Assembly (NCBI GenBank): GCA_002293065.1
Contig: DBCN01000111.1
Coordinates: forward strand, 1-57,500
Direction of reading: 5' to 3'
Origin: Opitutia bacterium UBA957
Lineage (GTDB): Bacteria; Verrucomicrobiota; Verrucomicrobiia; Opitutales; UBA953
Length of the DNA: 57,500 nt
Part shown: one piece after another, positions 34,235 to 42,457 of the stretch
How the letters are laid out: the number at the start of each line of letters is the position of its first letter
Numbering within the stretch: the first letter of the stretch is position 1
Translations under genes and position numbers: made by a program
Notes under the pieces: generated by a model
What the model was told of the DNA's origin: nothing
Databases searched by the model: none
The model's input: only the letters and a program-made list of their open reading frames with translations

Positions 34235-34262
34235 AAAAAACCCGGCCCCTTGCGAGGCCGGG
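34235..34262 (-). terminator. Rho-independent terminator of the pdh operon
   Basis: Read on the minus strand, a 7-bp stem CCCGGCC/GGCCGGG (34262-34241) with an 8-base loop is followed by TTTTTT (34240-34235). It lies 22 bases past the pdhC stop. Confidence 0.9.
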
Positions 34263-34283
34263 CCTTGGTCGGCTACGGAGCGG

Positions 34284-35573
34284 TTAGATCAGGATGAGCG
34301 TGGGCTCTTCCAGGATTTGCTTGAGCGCCTGGAGGAACTGAGCGCCATTGGCGCCGTCGACGACGCGGTGGTCGCCGGAGAGGCCGATTACCATGCGGTG
34401 ACCCATGACGATACGGTCATTGGCGTCGATCACCGGCTTCTTGATCGTGGCGCCGACGGAGAGGATCGCGGCGTTCGGGACGTTGATGATGCCGAAGAAG
34501 CCCGTCACGCCGTACATGCCGAGGTTGGTGACCGTGAAGGTGGATCCGGACATCTCGGCGGGCGATAGCTTCTTGGAGCGGGCCTTGCCGATGAGCGCCT
34601 TGGCGTCGGTGGCGATGTCGCGGAGCGACTTCGCGTGGGCGTCGCGGATGACCGGGGTCACCAGGCCGTCTTCGAGGGCCACGCCGAAGGACAGGTGCAC
34701 CGCCGAGTGTTGGCGGATGCTCGTGCCGGCCCAGGAAGCGTTGACCGCGGGGACGCGGCGGAGCGCTTCGGCGGAAGCCTTGAGGATGAAATCGTTGACC
34801 GAGAGCTTGAGGGCGGTTTCGCCGCCTTGTTCGGCGAGGCGCTTGTTGAGCGTCTCGCGCAGGCCCATGAGCGGGGCGGCGTCGACTTCGACCTCGAGGT
34901 AGAAGTGCGGCACCGTGTTCTTGGATTCCAGGAGACGGCGGGCGATCGTCGCGCGCATGCCACCGACCGGGACATCGGCGTCGGGCTGGATGCCCTTGCC
35001 ATCGGCGGGCGGAGCCACGGCGACGTTGACGGGACCGGCGGGAGCGGTGGAGACCGGAGCGGCAGCGGCGGCGGCGACGTCACGGGCGACCACGCGGCCA
35101 CCGGGGCCGGTGCCGGCGAGGGCGGCGACGTTGAGGGCGGCCTTCTCGGCCATGCGGCGGGCGTAGGGCGAGGCACTCGTGCGGCTGGCGTCGGACTGCG
35201 GTGCGGGGGCGGCGCTGGCGACCGGAGCGGCCGGGATGCAGGGGATGCCCGTGGTCTCGGGAATCGGGGCGGGAGCGGCCGCGGCCGCGGCCTTCGGGGC
35301 GACTGGCTTACCCTTGGGGTCGGGAGCGGCTTCACCGGCCTTGCCGATGGCGCAAATCGGATCGCCGACCGGAAGCTGGGACCCGGCCGGGGCGTAGATC
35401 TTCAGCACCGTGCCGGGCACCGTGCAGGAAAGCTCCATCGTCGCCTTGTCGGTTTCGACTTCCGCGAGGATGTCACCGAAGGCGACCTTCTGGCCTTCTT
35501 TGATGTTCCATTTCACCAAGGTACCGACCGACATCGTGTCGGACAACTTGGGCATATCGATAATTTCAGCCAT
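34284..35573 (-). CDS. pdhC: Pyruvate dehydrogenase E2, dihydrolipoamide acetyltransferase
   Basis: A 429-residue E2 core. One N-terminal lipoyl domain carries the lipoylated lysine in EVETDKATMEL (residues 1-80). An alanine/proline-rich linker leads to the peripheral subunit-binding domain (ASPYARRMAEKAALNVAALA, then GTGPGGRVVARD). The catalytic domain ends IGLSGDHRVVDGANGAQFLQ, with the active-site histidine and aspartate. It is the last gene of pdhA-pdhB-pdhC, 21 bases after pdhB. No E3 (dihydrolipoamide dehydrogenase) follows; the terminator closes the operon. The substrate could in principle be another 2-oxo acid. Confidence 0.94.
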   Translation of the reverse strand: MAEIIDMPKLSDTMSVGTLVKWNIKEGQKVAFGDILAEVETDKATMELSCTVPGTVLKIYAPAGSQLPVGDPICAIGKAGEAAPDPKGKPVAPKAAAAAAPAPIPETTGIPCIPAAPVASAAPAPQSDASRTSASPYARRMAEKAALNVAALAGTGPGGRVVARDVAAAAAAPVSTAPAGPVNVAVAPPADGKGIQPDADVPVGGMRATIARRLLESKNTVPHFYLEVEVDAAPLMGLRETLNKRLAEQGGETALKLSVNDFILKASAEALRRVPAVNASWAGTSIRQHSAVHLSFGVALEDGLVTPVIRDAHAKSLRDIATDAKALIGKARSKKLSPAEMSGSTFTVTNLGMYGVTGFFGIINVPNAAILSVGATIKKPVIDANDRIVMGHRMVIGLSGDHRVVDGANGAQFLQALKQILEEPTLILI

Positions 35574-35594
35574 CGTAGTTAAAAGGGTGGGGGA

Positions 35595-36572
35595 TTAGGC
35601 GAGGACCTTGAGGGCGGCCTCGACAACGCGAGCCGCGTGGGGGAGCTGCTGGTCTTCCATGCGCTTGCAGTAGATCTGCGGGGCGTCGATGGAGGACACG
35701 CGGCCGATGGGCGCATCGAGGTCGTCGAAGGCCTTGGCTTGGATGATGTAGGCCACCTGGGCGTCGACGCCGCAGAAAGGCTTGTTCTCTTCGACGAGCA
35801 AGGCGCGGTGCGTCTTGCGGACGGAAGCGAGGATGGTCTCCTCGTCGAGCGGGCGGATGGAGCGGAGGTCGACCACTTCGACGCTGACGCCGTGTTCCTT
35901 CTCGAGGATCTCGGCGGCCTTGAGGGAAGTGATGACCGCGCGGCCGTGGGCCACGATGGTGAGGTCGGTGCCGACCCGCTTCACGTCGGCGACGCCGAGC
36001 GGGACGATGTAATCCTCTTCGGGCACCTCGCCCTTGTCGTTATAAAGGATGGTGTTCTCCATCACGTACACCGGGTCGTTGTCGCGGATGGCGGCCTTCA
36101 TGAGGCCCTTGGCGTCGTAAGGCGTGGCGGGGCAGACGACCTTGATCCCGGGGTGCGAAGCCAAGATGGCTTCGGGCGTGTGGGAGTGGGTGGCGCCGAC
36201 GTTGGTGCCACCGTTGGCGGGACCGCGGATGACGATCGGACAATTGATCAGGCCGCCGGACATGTAGCGGATGTTGCCGGCGTTGTTCACGATCTGGTCG
36301 AACGCCACGTAGGAGAAGGACCAGAACATCAGTTCCATCACGGGACGGATGCCGAGCATGGAGGCGCCGATGCCGAGGCCGATGAAGCCGGCTTCGGAGA
36401 TCGGGGTGTCGACGACGCGCTTGGGGCCGAACTCCTTGAGGAGCCCTTCGGTCACCTTGTAGGCACCGTTGAACTGGGCGACTTCTTCGCCCATGACGAC
36501 GACGTTTTCGTCGCGCTGGAGCTCTTCGCGCATCGCGGCGCGGAGCGCCTCGCGGTAGGTAATGACAGCCAT
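35595..36572 (-). CDS. pdhB: Pyruvate dehydrogenase E1 component beta subunit
   Basis: A 325-residue transketolase-like E1-beta. VITYREALRAAMREELQRDE is the typical start, VMGEEVAQFNGAYKVTEGLL contains the glutamate that activates thiamine diphosphate, DTPISEAGFIGLGIGASM and GGTNVGATHSHTPEAILASH are conserved E1-beta segments. The C-terminal domain ends with PQIYCKRMEDQQLPHAARVV. It is 21 bases from both pdhA and pdhC, giving a regular operon spacing. Confidence 0.95.
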   Translation of the reverse strand: MAVITYREALRAAMREELQRDENVVVMGEEVAQFNGAYKVTEGLLKEFGPKRVVDTPISEAGFIGLGIGASMLGIRPVMELMFWSFSYVAFDQIVNNAGNIRYMSGGLINCPIVIRGPANGGTNVGATHSHTPEAILASHPGIKVVCPATPYDAKGLMKAAIRDNDPVYVMENTILYNDKGEVPEEDYIVPLGVADVKRVGTDLTIVAHGRAVITSLKAAEILEKEHGVSVEVVDLRSIRPLDEETILASVRKTHRALLVEENKPFCGVDAQVAYIIQAKAFDDLDAPIGRVSSIDAPQIYCKRMEDQQLPHAARVVEAALKVLA

Positions 36573-36593
36573 GAAAAAAGGTCGGGTAAGGGA

Positions 36594-37700
36594 TTATTCG
36601 AAGATGATCGTGCCGCGGCTGGTCGAGTTCGGCCCGCGATTGTCCTCTTCCCAATAGATGTGCTTGGTGATGTCGGCGACCGTGGGGTCGGGCGATTCTT
36701 CGGCGAAGGTCGCGGCCACATCGGCCTCGGCCATGGCGGCTTCGTTGATGGCGTCGCGGGTGGCGGGCGTCAGGACGCCTTCGGCCAGCAGCTCGTTCTC
36801 GAAGAGCAGGACCGGATCCTTCTTCTCGCGGTATTCCTTGATCTCGTCCTTGTCGCGGTAGGTCTTGTCCGGGTCGGCCATCGAGTGGCCGAAGTAGCGG
36901 TAGGTGAAGATCTCGAGCACCGTCGGCTTGGATTCCTCGTGGGCCCGCTTGACGGCGGCGTCGGTCTTGGCGCGGACCTCGTAGACGTCGTGGCCGTTGA
37001 TGACATCCCACGCCATGCCGTAGCCTTCGGCGCGCTTGGCCAAGCAACCCGGGTGGGCGGTGGAGCGTTCCTGGGAGGTGCCCATCGAGTAACCATTGTT
37101 CTCGATGACGAAGATCATGGGCAGGTCCCAGAGGGCCGCCAGGTTGTAGGCTTCATGGACCGCGCCTTGGTTGACGGCACCGTCGCCCATGTAGGCGAGG
37201 CAGCAGCCCTTCAGGCCTTTGTACTTAACGGCGTAGGCGAGGCCGGTGCCGAGCGGGGCTTGGCCGCCGACGATGCCGTGGCCGCCCCAGTAGTTCTTGT
37301 CGGGGGCGAAGTAGTGCATCGAGCCGCCCTTGCCTTGGGAGCAACCGGTGACCTTGCCCGTCAGCTCGGCCATGCATTCGTTCATGCTCATCCCGACCAT
37401 CAGGGCGTGGCCGTGGTCGCGGTAGCCCGTGATGATGTGGTCATGCTTGCCCAGGAGCGAGATCGTGCCAGCGGCGACAGCCTCTTGGCCGACGTACAAG
37501 TGCAGAAACCCCCCAATTTTCCCCTGCTGGTAGGTGCGAATGCAGCGCTGCTCGAAATGGCGGATACGTGCCATTTTCGTGTAGAGCGCCACCTTGTCGG
37601 CCTTGGAGAGGGCCGCGTTGATGGGGTGTTTAGCGAAATCTGAAGGACCGGCAGGCTTCTTCAGGGATTCCGGATGGGTGAGGACAGCGGGCTTGGCCAC
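36594..37700 (-). CDS. pdhA: Pyruvate dehydrogenase E1 component alpha subunit
   Basis: A 368-residue E1-alpha. The thiamine diphosphate motif is present in full: GDGAVNQGAVHEAYNLAALW followed by FVIENNGYSMGT. Earlier, RIRHFEQRCIRTYQQGKIGG and GYRDHGHALMVGMSMNECMA are diagnostic of the pyruvate (rather than branched-chain) group, and QGKGGSMHYFAPDKNYWGGH holds the conserved phosphate-binding histidine region. It is the first gene of the operon and is divergent from the HPr gene; a GGGGGTACCCCC palindrome lies in the shared upstream region. Confidence 0.95.
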   Translation of the reverse strand: MAKPAVLTHPESLKKPAGPSDFAKHPINAALSKADKVALYTKMARIRHFEQRCIRTYQQGKIGGFLHLYVGQEAVAAGTISLLGKHDHIITGYRDHGHALMVGMSMNECMAELTGKVTGCSQGKGGSMHYFAPDKNYWGGHGIVGGQAPLGTGLAYAVKYKGLKGCCLAYMGDGAVNQGAVHEAYNLAALWDLPMIFVIENNGYSMGTSQERSTAHPGCLAKRAEGYGMAWDVINGHDVYEVRAKTDAAVKRAHEESKPTVLEIFTYRYFGHSMADPDKTYRDKDEIKEYREKKDPVLLFENELLAEGVLTPATRDAINEAAMAEADVAATFAEESPDPTVADITKHIYWEEDNRGPNSTSRGTIIFE

Positions 37701-37782
37701 GGTAGTTCGTTTGGGACGATTGGAGGGCTCTAGCGGGGAAGGTCAAGCGAACCCTCCGGTCGGGGGATTTGCCTTGACCGAG

Positions 37783-37794
37783 GGGGGTACCCCC
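37783..37794. promoter_or_regulatory. Perfect 12-bp palindrome between pdhA and the HPr gene
   Basis: GGGGGTACCCCC is centred in the 140-base divergent region between pdhA (start 37700) and the HPr gene (start 37841). A second small dyad, TCGCC/GGCGA (37811-37815 and 37822-37826), lies just before the HPr start. They could be operators for carbon-flow control, but a G-run next to a C-run can also arise by chance in this GC-rich genome. Confidence 0.2.
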
Positions 37795-37840
37795 TCCCTT
37801 TTCTCTTTAATCGCCTAAAACGGCGAAAAGAACCCCTTCT

Positions 37841-38128
37841 ATGTCCGAAACCTCCGAGGCGCAGGTGCGCGAATTCACCGTCCAGAACCGCATGGGCATC
37901 CATACCCGCCCGGCGGCCCAGATCGTCCGTCTCGCCAACCGCTACCCCGACGTTGAAATCACCGTTTCCAAGGACGACGAAGTCGTGAACGGAAAAAGCA
38001 TCATGGGGCTAATGATGCTGGCGGCCGGCCAAGGTTCGGTCTTAAGATTCTCCGCGAGGGGTAAGGATGCATCCCCGCTCCTCGACGAAATGGATGCTTT
38101 GTTTGCCCGTAAGTTCGACGAATCCTAA
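37841..38128 (+). CDS. HPr family phosphocarrier protein
   Basis: A 95-residue HPr. The phosphorylatable histidine is H21 in MGIHTRPAAQIVRLANR and the regulatory serine is S53 in VVNGKSIMGLMMLAAGQGS, both intact. No Enzyme I, HPr kinase or sugar EII genes are in the window, so a regulatory role is as likely as sugar transport. It is divergent from pdhA and 8 bases before the next gene, so the two may be co-transcribed. Confidence 0.93.
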   Translation: MSETSEAQVREFTVQNRMGIHTRPAAQIVRLANRYPDVEITVSKDDEVVNGKSIMGLMMLAAGQGSVLRFSARGKDASPLLDEMDALFARKFDES

Positions 38129-38136
38129 CCCACCCC

Positions 38137-39294
38137 ATGTTAGCCCTGTTTGCCAGCCTAGTCGTCTTCGCCGCCGGTGAGACGGCCACTCCGCCGCCCG
38201 TCCCCCTGATTCCCGACCCGGAGGTTCCCCGCTACCTGAATACCCCGGAGCGGGCCGAGTGGGGCCGCGCCGTGCGGCAGATCGAACTTGGTCAGGCCCG
38301 CGTCCAGCAGGGCATGAGCATCATGGCTGCCCCGCGCCTCGAGTCGAAGGGCGCCTTCGCGGAGACCGCCGAGCAGGTCAAGGCGCGCGCGCAGAAGATC
38401 ATCGATGAAGGCCGCGCGCAGCTGGCCCAAGCCCAGCCCTCGTTGACGCGCCTGCGCAACGTCGCCGGCACCCGTTACCTCGAGGTCACGAAGACCGTCA
38501 ACCTGAGCCTCGACCTGCCGCAGACGCTCTGGAATTACTCGCTGACGCTTTCCGCGGTGCGTTTGCAGAAGATCGCCCGCGACCAAGGTTTCAAGCAGCA
38601 GCATCTCGTCGGTGCGATCACGATTTTGGAAGGCAACAAGCCCCTGCGCACAAACGCTTTGACGGAGCAGTTGCGCGCCGCCTGGAATAAGGCTGACCCC
38701 AAGGCTTTGTCGCCAGCGCCAGCCAATGGCTACGCAGGCTCCTGGTCTACTGGCTCGGCCCCGTCGCAGCCTCGCCAATTCGCCTTTATTTGGGCGGAAG
38801 TCTACCCGTTGACGGCCGATAACTCCGCCTCGTTGCTCTTCGTCCGCATGGCCGATGCTTGGACGAAACGCGTGATCGCCTCCGAGGTTTACCTCACGAC
38901 GACGGGCCCGGCTGACGCTTTCCCGAAGGTCTACACGGGCTCCATTTCTTTGAAGGACGAGAAGAGTTTTATCCCGCGTCTCGCTGGTTCGGGCGACTGG
39001 GTCCTCTCCTATGACCGTTCGAGCTCGCCCTTGGGCACGGCGCTGATGCGTCACTTATGCGTGCGTGTCGGCAACATCGGCGTGAGCAGTGCGGAGATTT
39101 TGCCGGACGTGGTCGGCGAGGCGAGTCCCGCCACTCCCGCGGCGGCCGCCGCCTCCTGGATCGTGACCACCGACGGCGCCAGCAATCTCGTGAAGTCCTT
39201 CAAGGTCGCCAGCGCCGCTCCGGGCGCCGACAAGACCGAGGTGGGTCAACTCGTGCTGAAGCTCGAGGAGCCCGCCAAGCCGGCCGGCAAGTAA
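38137..39294 (+). CDS. Secreted protein of unknown function
   Basis: A 385-residue protein with a probable signal peptide (MLALFASLVVFAAG) and a proline-rich beginning. The region from residue 35 to 115 is helical and may be coiled (AVRQIELGQARVQQGMSIM, AEQVKARAQKIIDEGRAQLA). The middle third is beta-rich (FAFIWAEVYPLTADNSASLL, YTGSISLKDEKSFIPRLAG). The C-terminus is alanine/lysine-rich. No family is recognised. It follows the HPr gene by 8 bases and is convergent with def 6 bases later. Confidence 0.75.
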   Translation: MLALFASLVVFAAGETATPPPVPLIPDPEVPRYLNTPERAEWGRAVRQIELGQARVQQGMSIMAAPRLESKGAFAETAEQVKARAQKIIDEGRAQLAQAQPSLTRLRNVAGTRYLEVTKTVNLSLDLPQTLWNYSLTLSAVRLQKIARDQGFKQQHLVGAITILEGNKPLRTNALTEQLRAAWNKADPKALSPAPANGYAGSWSTGSAPSQPRQFAFIWAEVYPLTADNSASLLFVRMADAWTKRVIASEVYLTTTGPADAFPKVYTGSISLKDEKSFIPRLAGSGDWVLSYDRSSSPLGTALMRHLCVRVGNIGVSSAEILPDVVGEASPATPAAAAASWIVTTDGASNLVKSFKVASAAPGADKTEVGQLVLKLEEPAKPAGK

Positions 39295-39300
39295 GGGCCT

Positions 39301-39882
39301 TCAGCCCTTTTGCTTCTTGGCCGCCTTCAGTTCGGCCGTCGTCGCGCGTTGCAGCTTCTTCACCTTGGTGGCGGTGAGGAGTTGGTGCGCGCGCGTCATG
39401 CGGTCGATGAAGAGGACGCCCTGGCAATGGTCGTGTTCGTGCTGGACGCAGCGGGCGAGCAGCCCCTCGCATTCCAAGGTATGCGGGGCGCCATCGGCGT
39501 CGCGAAATTGGACGATGGCCTTTTCCACGCGCTCGACGTCGCCTGTGATGCCCGGGAAGGACAGGCAGCCCTCGGTGTAGATTTCCCCTTCGCCCGCGGG
39601 TACGGTGACCGTCGCGTTGGCGAACAGCATCGGCATGATTTCCTCGGAGTCGACGACCTTGCCGTCCAAGGTGGGCTTGAAGTCCTCGTCATGCACGTTG
39701 ACGACGAAGAGTTGCAGCGAGAGCCCGACCTGCGGGGCCGCTAGCCCGATGCCTTTGGCGGCGCGCATCGACGCAAGCATCGCATCGCCGAGATCCCAGA
39801 GCGCCGTCCCGAATTCGCGGACGGGCTCGCCCTTGGCCCGGAGGACAGGGTCGCCGTAGCGTCGGATGGGATAGGCGGCCAT
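39301..39882 (-). CDS. def: Peptide deformylase
   Basis: A 193-residue metallo-enzyme that removes the N-formyl group from new proteins. The three family motifs are present: GIGLAAPQVG (residues 44-53), EGCLSFP (C106 is a metal ligand) and QHEHDH (H148 and H152 are metal ligands, E149 catalytic). The start ATG at 39882 gives MAAYPIRRYGDPVLRAKG, matching normal deformylases; a longer frame to 40002 has no support. It follows the CII-like regulator gene by 44 bases on the same strand. Confidence 0.95.
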   Translation of the reverse strand: MAAYPIRRYGDPVLRAKGEPVREFGTALWDLGDAMLASMRAAKGIGLAAPQVGLSLQLFVVNVHDEDFKPTLDGKVVDSEEIMPMLFANATVTVPAGEGEIYTEGCLSFPGITGDVERVEKAIVQFRDADGAPHTLECEGLLARCVQHEHDHCQGVLFIDRMTRAHQLLTATKVKKLQRATTAELKAAKKQKG

Positions 39883-39926
39883 GGGTTCTTCGATAGCCGT
39901 CTCGGCACCGAGGTGAAGTGCAAACG

Positions 39927-40457
39927 TCAGGCCGTGGTCCCGTAGGCACCCTTTTCGCAGGCGCGGACGAAGGCTTCGGTCCGTTTCTGGAGCGCGTTCC
40001 ATTTCGTCCGGAGCGCCTGCGATTCGTCGGGCAGCACGCGGCCATCTTCGGCCGCGCTGACGACTTCGGTGATGATGACGCTGAAATCCTTGACCAAGGC
40101 GTTGGCGTCCCGGGCCAGCAACGGGCTGGCGGTCCCGGCTTCATCGCGCACGAAATGGCCGCCGGCCTGTTGGGCCAACCAATCGACGATCCGGTCGTCG
40201 CCGGTCGCGGCGATCAACTTGACCACGCGCTCGAGCGGATTGGTGTGGCCGCTGCCGCGCTCGGCGGGCTCGCGCCACTTGTAGAGCATCGACGCCGAAA
40301 CCCCCACCGCGCTGGCGACCCGCTTGTGCGCTTCGACTTGGGCGTTCTTACCGCCGGCGGTGGTCGGCGAGCCCCCCACATGGAGCAAGGCTTCCTGCAT
40401 GACGGTGTGCGCCTCCTTGATGTGGGTGCGACGCGGGGAGGGGGCTTTCTTGGTCAT
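39927..40457 (-). CDS. Phage CII-like (CP76) helix-turn-helix protein
   Basis: A 176-residue protein started at the ATG at 40457 (MTKKAPSPRRTHIKEAHTVM). HKRVASAVGVSASMLYKWRE is a helix-turn-helix-like DNA-binding segment, followed by ERVVKLIAATGDDRIVDWLA and GGHFVRD, the pattern of the Phage_CP76/CII regulatory family. There is no other phage gene around it, so it is likely a domesticated chromosomal regulator rather than part of a prophage. It lies upstream of def and is divergent from nfeD. Its targets are unknown. Confidence 0.72.
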   Translation of the reverse strand: MTKKAPSPRRTHIKEAHTVMQEALLHVGGSPTTAGGKNAQVEAHKRVASAVGVSASMLYKWREPAERGSGHTNPLERVVKLIAATGDDRIVDWLAQQAGGHFVRDEAGTASPLLARDANALVKDFSVIITEVVSAAEDGRVLPDESQALRTKWNALQKRTEAFVRACEKGAYGTTA

Positions 40458-40560
40458 GGGGCAAGGTAAGCCGAGCTGGGGCTGGAATTCCACCCCTGTT
40501 TTATAGAATACGGGTTCAGAAAAGTATGGATAACCCCCTCGGCCGACCTACCTTGAAGGC

Positions 40561-41064
40561 ATGTTAGCGATCCTGACCGCCCAAGGGGATGTCTCCCTGG
40601 TTCTTCCCATCGGCCTGCTCTTCGGTGGGTTGCTCCTCATCGCGGTGGAGTTCTTCCTCCCCACGATTATCTTCGGGTTTCTCGGCGCGATCGTGTCCTT
40701 CGCCGGCATCTACCTGTCGGCGGAAGCCGGCGGGGGCGTCTGTCTGGCGTTCATCGTCACCTTCGTGACGTTCCTCATCCTTGAGTTCGTCGCCTTCCGT
40801 CGGCTCCTGCCGCAGACGGGCGTGGGGCGCTCCCTGACCAACGTGAGCAGTAACGATGGCGTGGCGGTTCCTTCGCCCGCGGCGCTTGCGCCGTTCATCG
40901 GCAAGACCGGCGTGGCCACCACGGTCCTGGCGCCCTCGGGCACCATCGAGGTCGAAGGCCGCCTGCTCGAAGCGATCACCCTCGACGGCTTCGTGGAGCG
41001 CGGCGTCGCCGTGACCATCGTCGAAGCCGGCGCGGGCCGCGTCACCGTCCGCCGCCTCCGCTAA
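40561..41064 (+). CDS. NfeD family membrane protein
   Basis: A 167-residue protein with hydrophobic segments at residues 10-70 (VLPIGLLFGGLLLIAVEFFL, FGFLGAIVSFAGIYLS) and a C-terminal OB-fold domain of the NfeD type: FIGKTGVATTVLAPSGTIEV, GRLLEAITLDGFVERGVAVT, and TIVEAGAGRVTVRRLR. NfeD proteins pair with flotillin-like proteins in membrane microdomains, and here FloA starts 13 bases later. GAAGG-like AAGG before the start is one of few plausible ribosome-binding sites in the window. Confidence 0.9.
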   Translation: MLAILTAQGDVSLVLPIGLLFGGLLLIAVEFFLPTIIFGFLGAIVSFAGIYLSAEAGGGVCLAFIVTFVTFLILEFVAFRRLLPQTGVGRSLTNVSSNDGVAVPSPAALAPFIGKTGVATTVLAPSGTIEVEGRLLEAITLDGFVERGVAVTIVEAGAGRVTVRRLR

Positions 41065-41077
41065 CCCTCTTCCTACC

Positions 41078-42097
41078 ATGCCTCCTGATATCATGACCAT
41101 CCTCGTGTGGGTCGCCGCCGGCGCCCTCCTTATCCTCACCCTCTTCCTGCTGACGTTCCTGGCCGTCTGGGTGCGGGCCCGGTTGGCGGGGGCCGAGGTT
41201 GGCCTCTTCGACCTGGTCGGCATGCGTTTGCGCGCCGTGCCGTACACGGTCATCGTCGACGCCAAGATCGCCGCGACCAAGGCGGGGCTCACGGTCGATG
41301 TGGAGAAGATCGACGCCCACTACCTGGCCGGCGGCAACATCGTGCAGACCGTGCAGGCGCTGATCGCCGCGCAGAAGGCCGGCCTCCATCTGGACTGGAA
41401 CCGCGCCTGCGCCATCGACATCGCGACGCGCGGGACGAACAAGTCCGTCCTGGAGGCGGTCCTCACCTCCGTCAGCCCCAAGGTCATCGATTGCCCGAAT
41501 CCCGCCAGCGGCCGCACGACGATCGACGCCGTCGCCAAGGACGGCATCCAAGTGAAGGTCAAGGCCCGCGTGACCGTGCGGACCAACCTCGATCGTTTCG
41601 TCGGCGGCGCCCAGGAGGAAACCATCATCGCCCGCGTGGGTGAGGGCATCGTGACCACCATCGGCTCCTCCGAGAGCTACAAGTTCGTGCTCGAGAACCC
41701 CGACCGCATTTCGAAGACCGTGCTGGAGCGCGGCCTCGACGCGAACACCGCCTACGAGATCATGTCCATCGACATCGCCGACGTGGACGTCGGCGACAAC
41801 ATCGGCGCGATGCTCCAGGAAGCCCAAGCCAACGCCAACAAGAACATGGCGCAGGCCCAGGCGGAAATCCGCCGCGCCGCGGCCGTGGCCTTGGAGCAGG
41901 AAATGCGCGCGCGCGTCGAGGAAATGCGCGCCCGCGTCGTCGAAGCCGAAGCCATGGTGCCGCAGGCCCTGGCGGATGCGCTGCGTTCCGGCCGCATGGG
42001 TTACATGGATTACCAGCGCATCGAAAACCTCAAGGCGGATACCGCCATGCGCAAGGGCATCGGCGGCGATCAGCCGCCCGCCGCCCCGCAGGTCTAA
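41078..42097 (+). CDS. floA: Flotillin-like protein FloA
   Basis: A 339-residue SPFH-type membrane scaffold. An N-terminal membrane segment (ILVWVAAGALLILTLFLLTF) precedes WVRARLAGAEVGLFDLVGMR, a FloA signature. The SPFH part includes LDWNRACAIDIATRGTNKSV and GIVTTIGSSESYKFVLENP, and the C-terminal helix is alanine/glutamate-rich coiled coil (QAEIRRAAAVALEQEMRARV). FloA organises membrane microdomains together with NfeD, its upstream neighbour. Length matches the family. Confidence 0.94.
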   Translation: MPPDIMTILVWVAAGALLILTLFLLTFLAVWVRARLAGAEVGLFDLVGMRLRAVPYTVIVDAKIAATKAGLTVDVEKIDAHYLAGGNIVQTVQALIAAQKAGLHLDWNRACAIDIATRGTNKSVLEAVLTSVSPKVIDCPNPASGRTTIDAVAKDGIQVKVKARVTVRTNLDRFVGGAQEETIIARVGEGIVTTIGSSESYKFVLENPDRISKTVLERGLDANTAYEIMSIDIADVDVGDNIGAMLQEAQANANKNMAQAQAEIRRAAAVALEQEMRARVEEMRARVVEAEAMVPQALADALRSGRMGYMDYQRIENLKADTAMRKGIGGDQPPAAPQV

Positions 42098-42103
42098 GCG
42101 CCC

Positions 42104-42454
42104 GTGACGCTCACGCCGTTCATCTTGGGAGGGATCGTGATCTACGTGGTCAGCCGGCTCTTCGCGGCCTCGGGTGAAGCTCCGGCTCCGCCGACGCCGC
42201 CACCGCTGCCGACGCCGCCTCCCCGGCGGCTACGCAAGCGGATGCTGAAGACCCCCGCGCCCGCGCCGGAAGAGCCCTCTCCGGTGAAGCCGGCCCCGGT
42301 CGCTTCCCGCGTGCCGGTCATCACGCGGCCGTTGATCCGTTACGGTCACCACGCCATCCGCGGGGAGTTCTCCACGCGCGCCGCGTTGCGGCGGGCCATC
42401 ATCGCGCAGGAAGTCTTGGGGCCGCCGCTGTCGGAACGGCCGCCGCGCTTCTGA
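42104..42454 (+). CDS. Small proline-rich membrane protein of unknown function
   Basis: A 116-residue protein starting at GTG 42104, 6 bases after floA. One membrane segment (LTPFILGGIVIYVVSRLF) is followed by a proline-rich linker (APPTPPPLPTPPPRRLR) and a basic C-terminal part (YGHHAIRGEFSTRAALRRAI). No family recognised. Tight spacing makes it a candidate third partner of the NfeD-FloA pair. It is convergent with the metal-transporter permease gene 3 bases away. Confidence 0.6.
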   Translation: MTLTPFILGGIVIYVVSRLFAASGEAPAPPTPPPLPTPPPRRLRKRMLKTPAPAPEEPSPVKPAPVASRVPVITRPLIRYGHHAIRGEFSTRAALRRAIIAQEVLGPPLSERPPRF

Positions 42455-42457
42455 CCA

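Noticed and set aside
35637..37643. A 668-residue plus-strand frame opposite pdhA-pdhB
   Set aside because: Both minus-strand genes are clear E1 subunits; the frame crosses their intergenic gap and has repetitive D/G/H/V composition.
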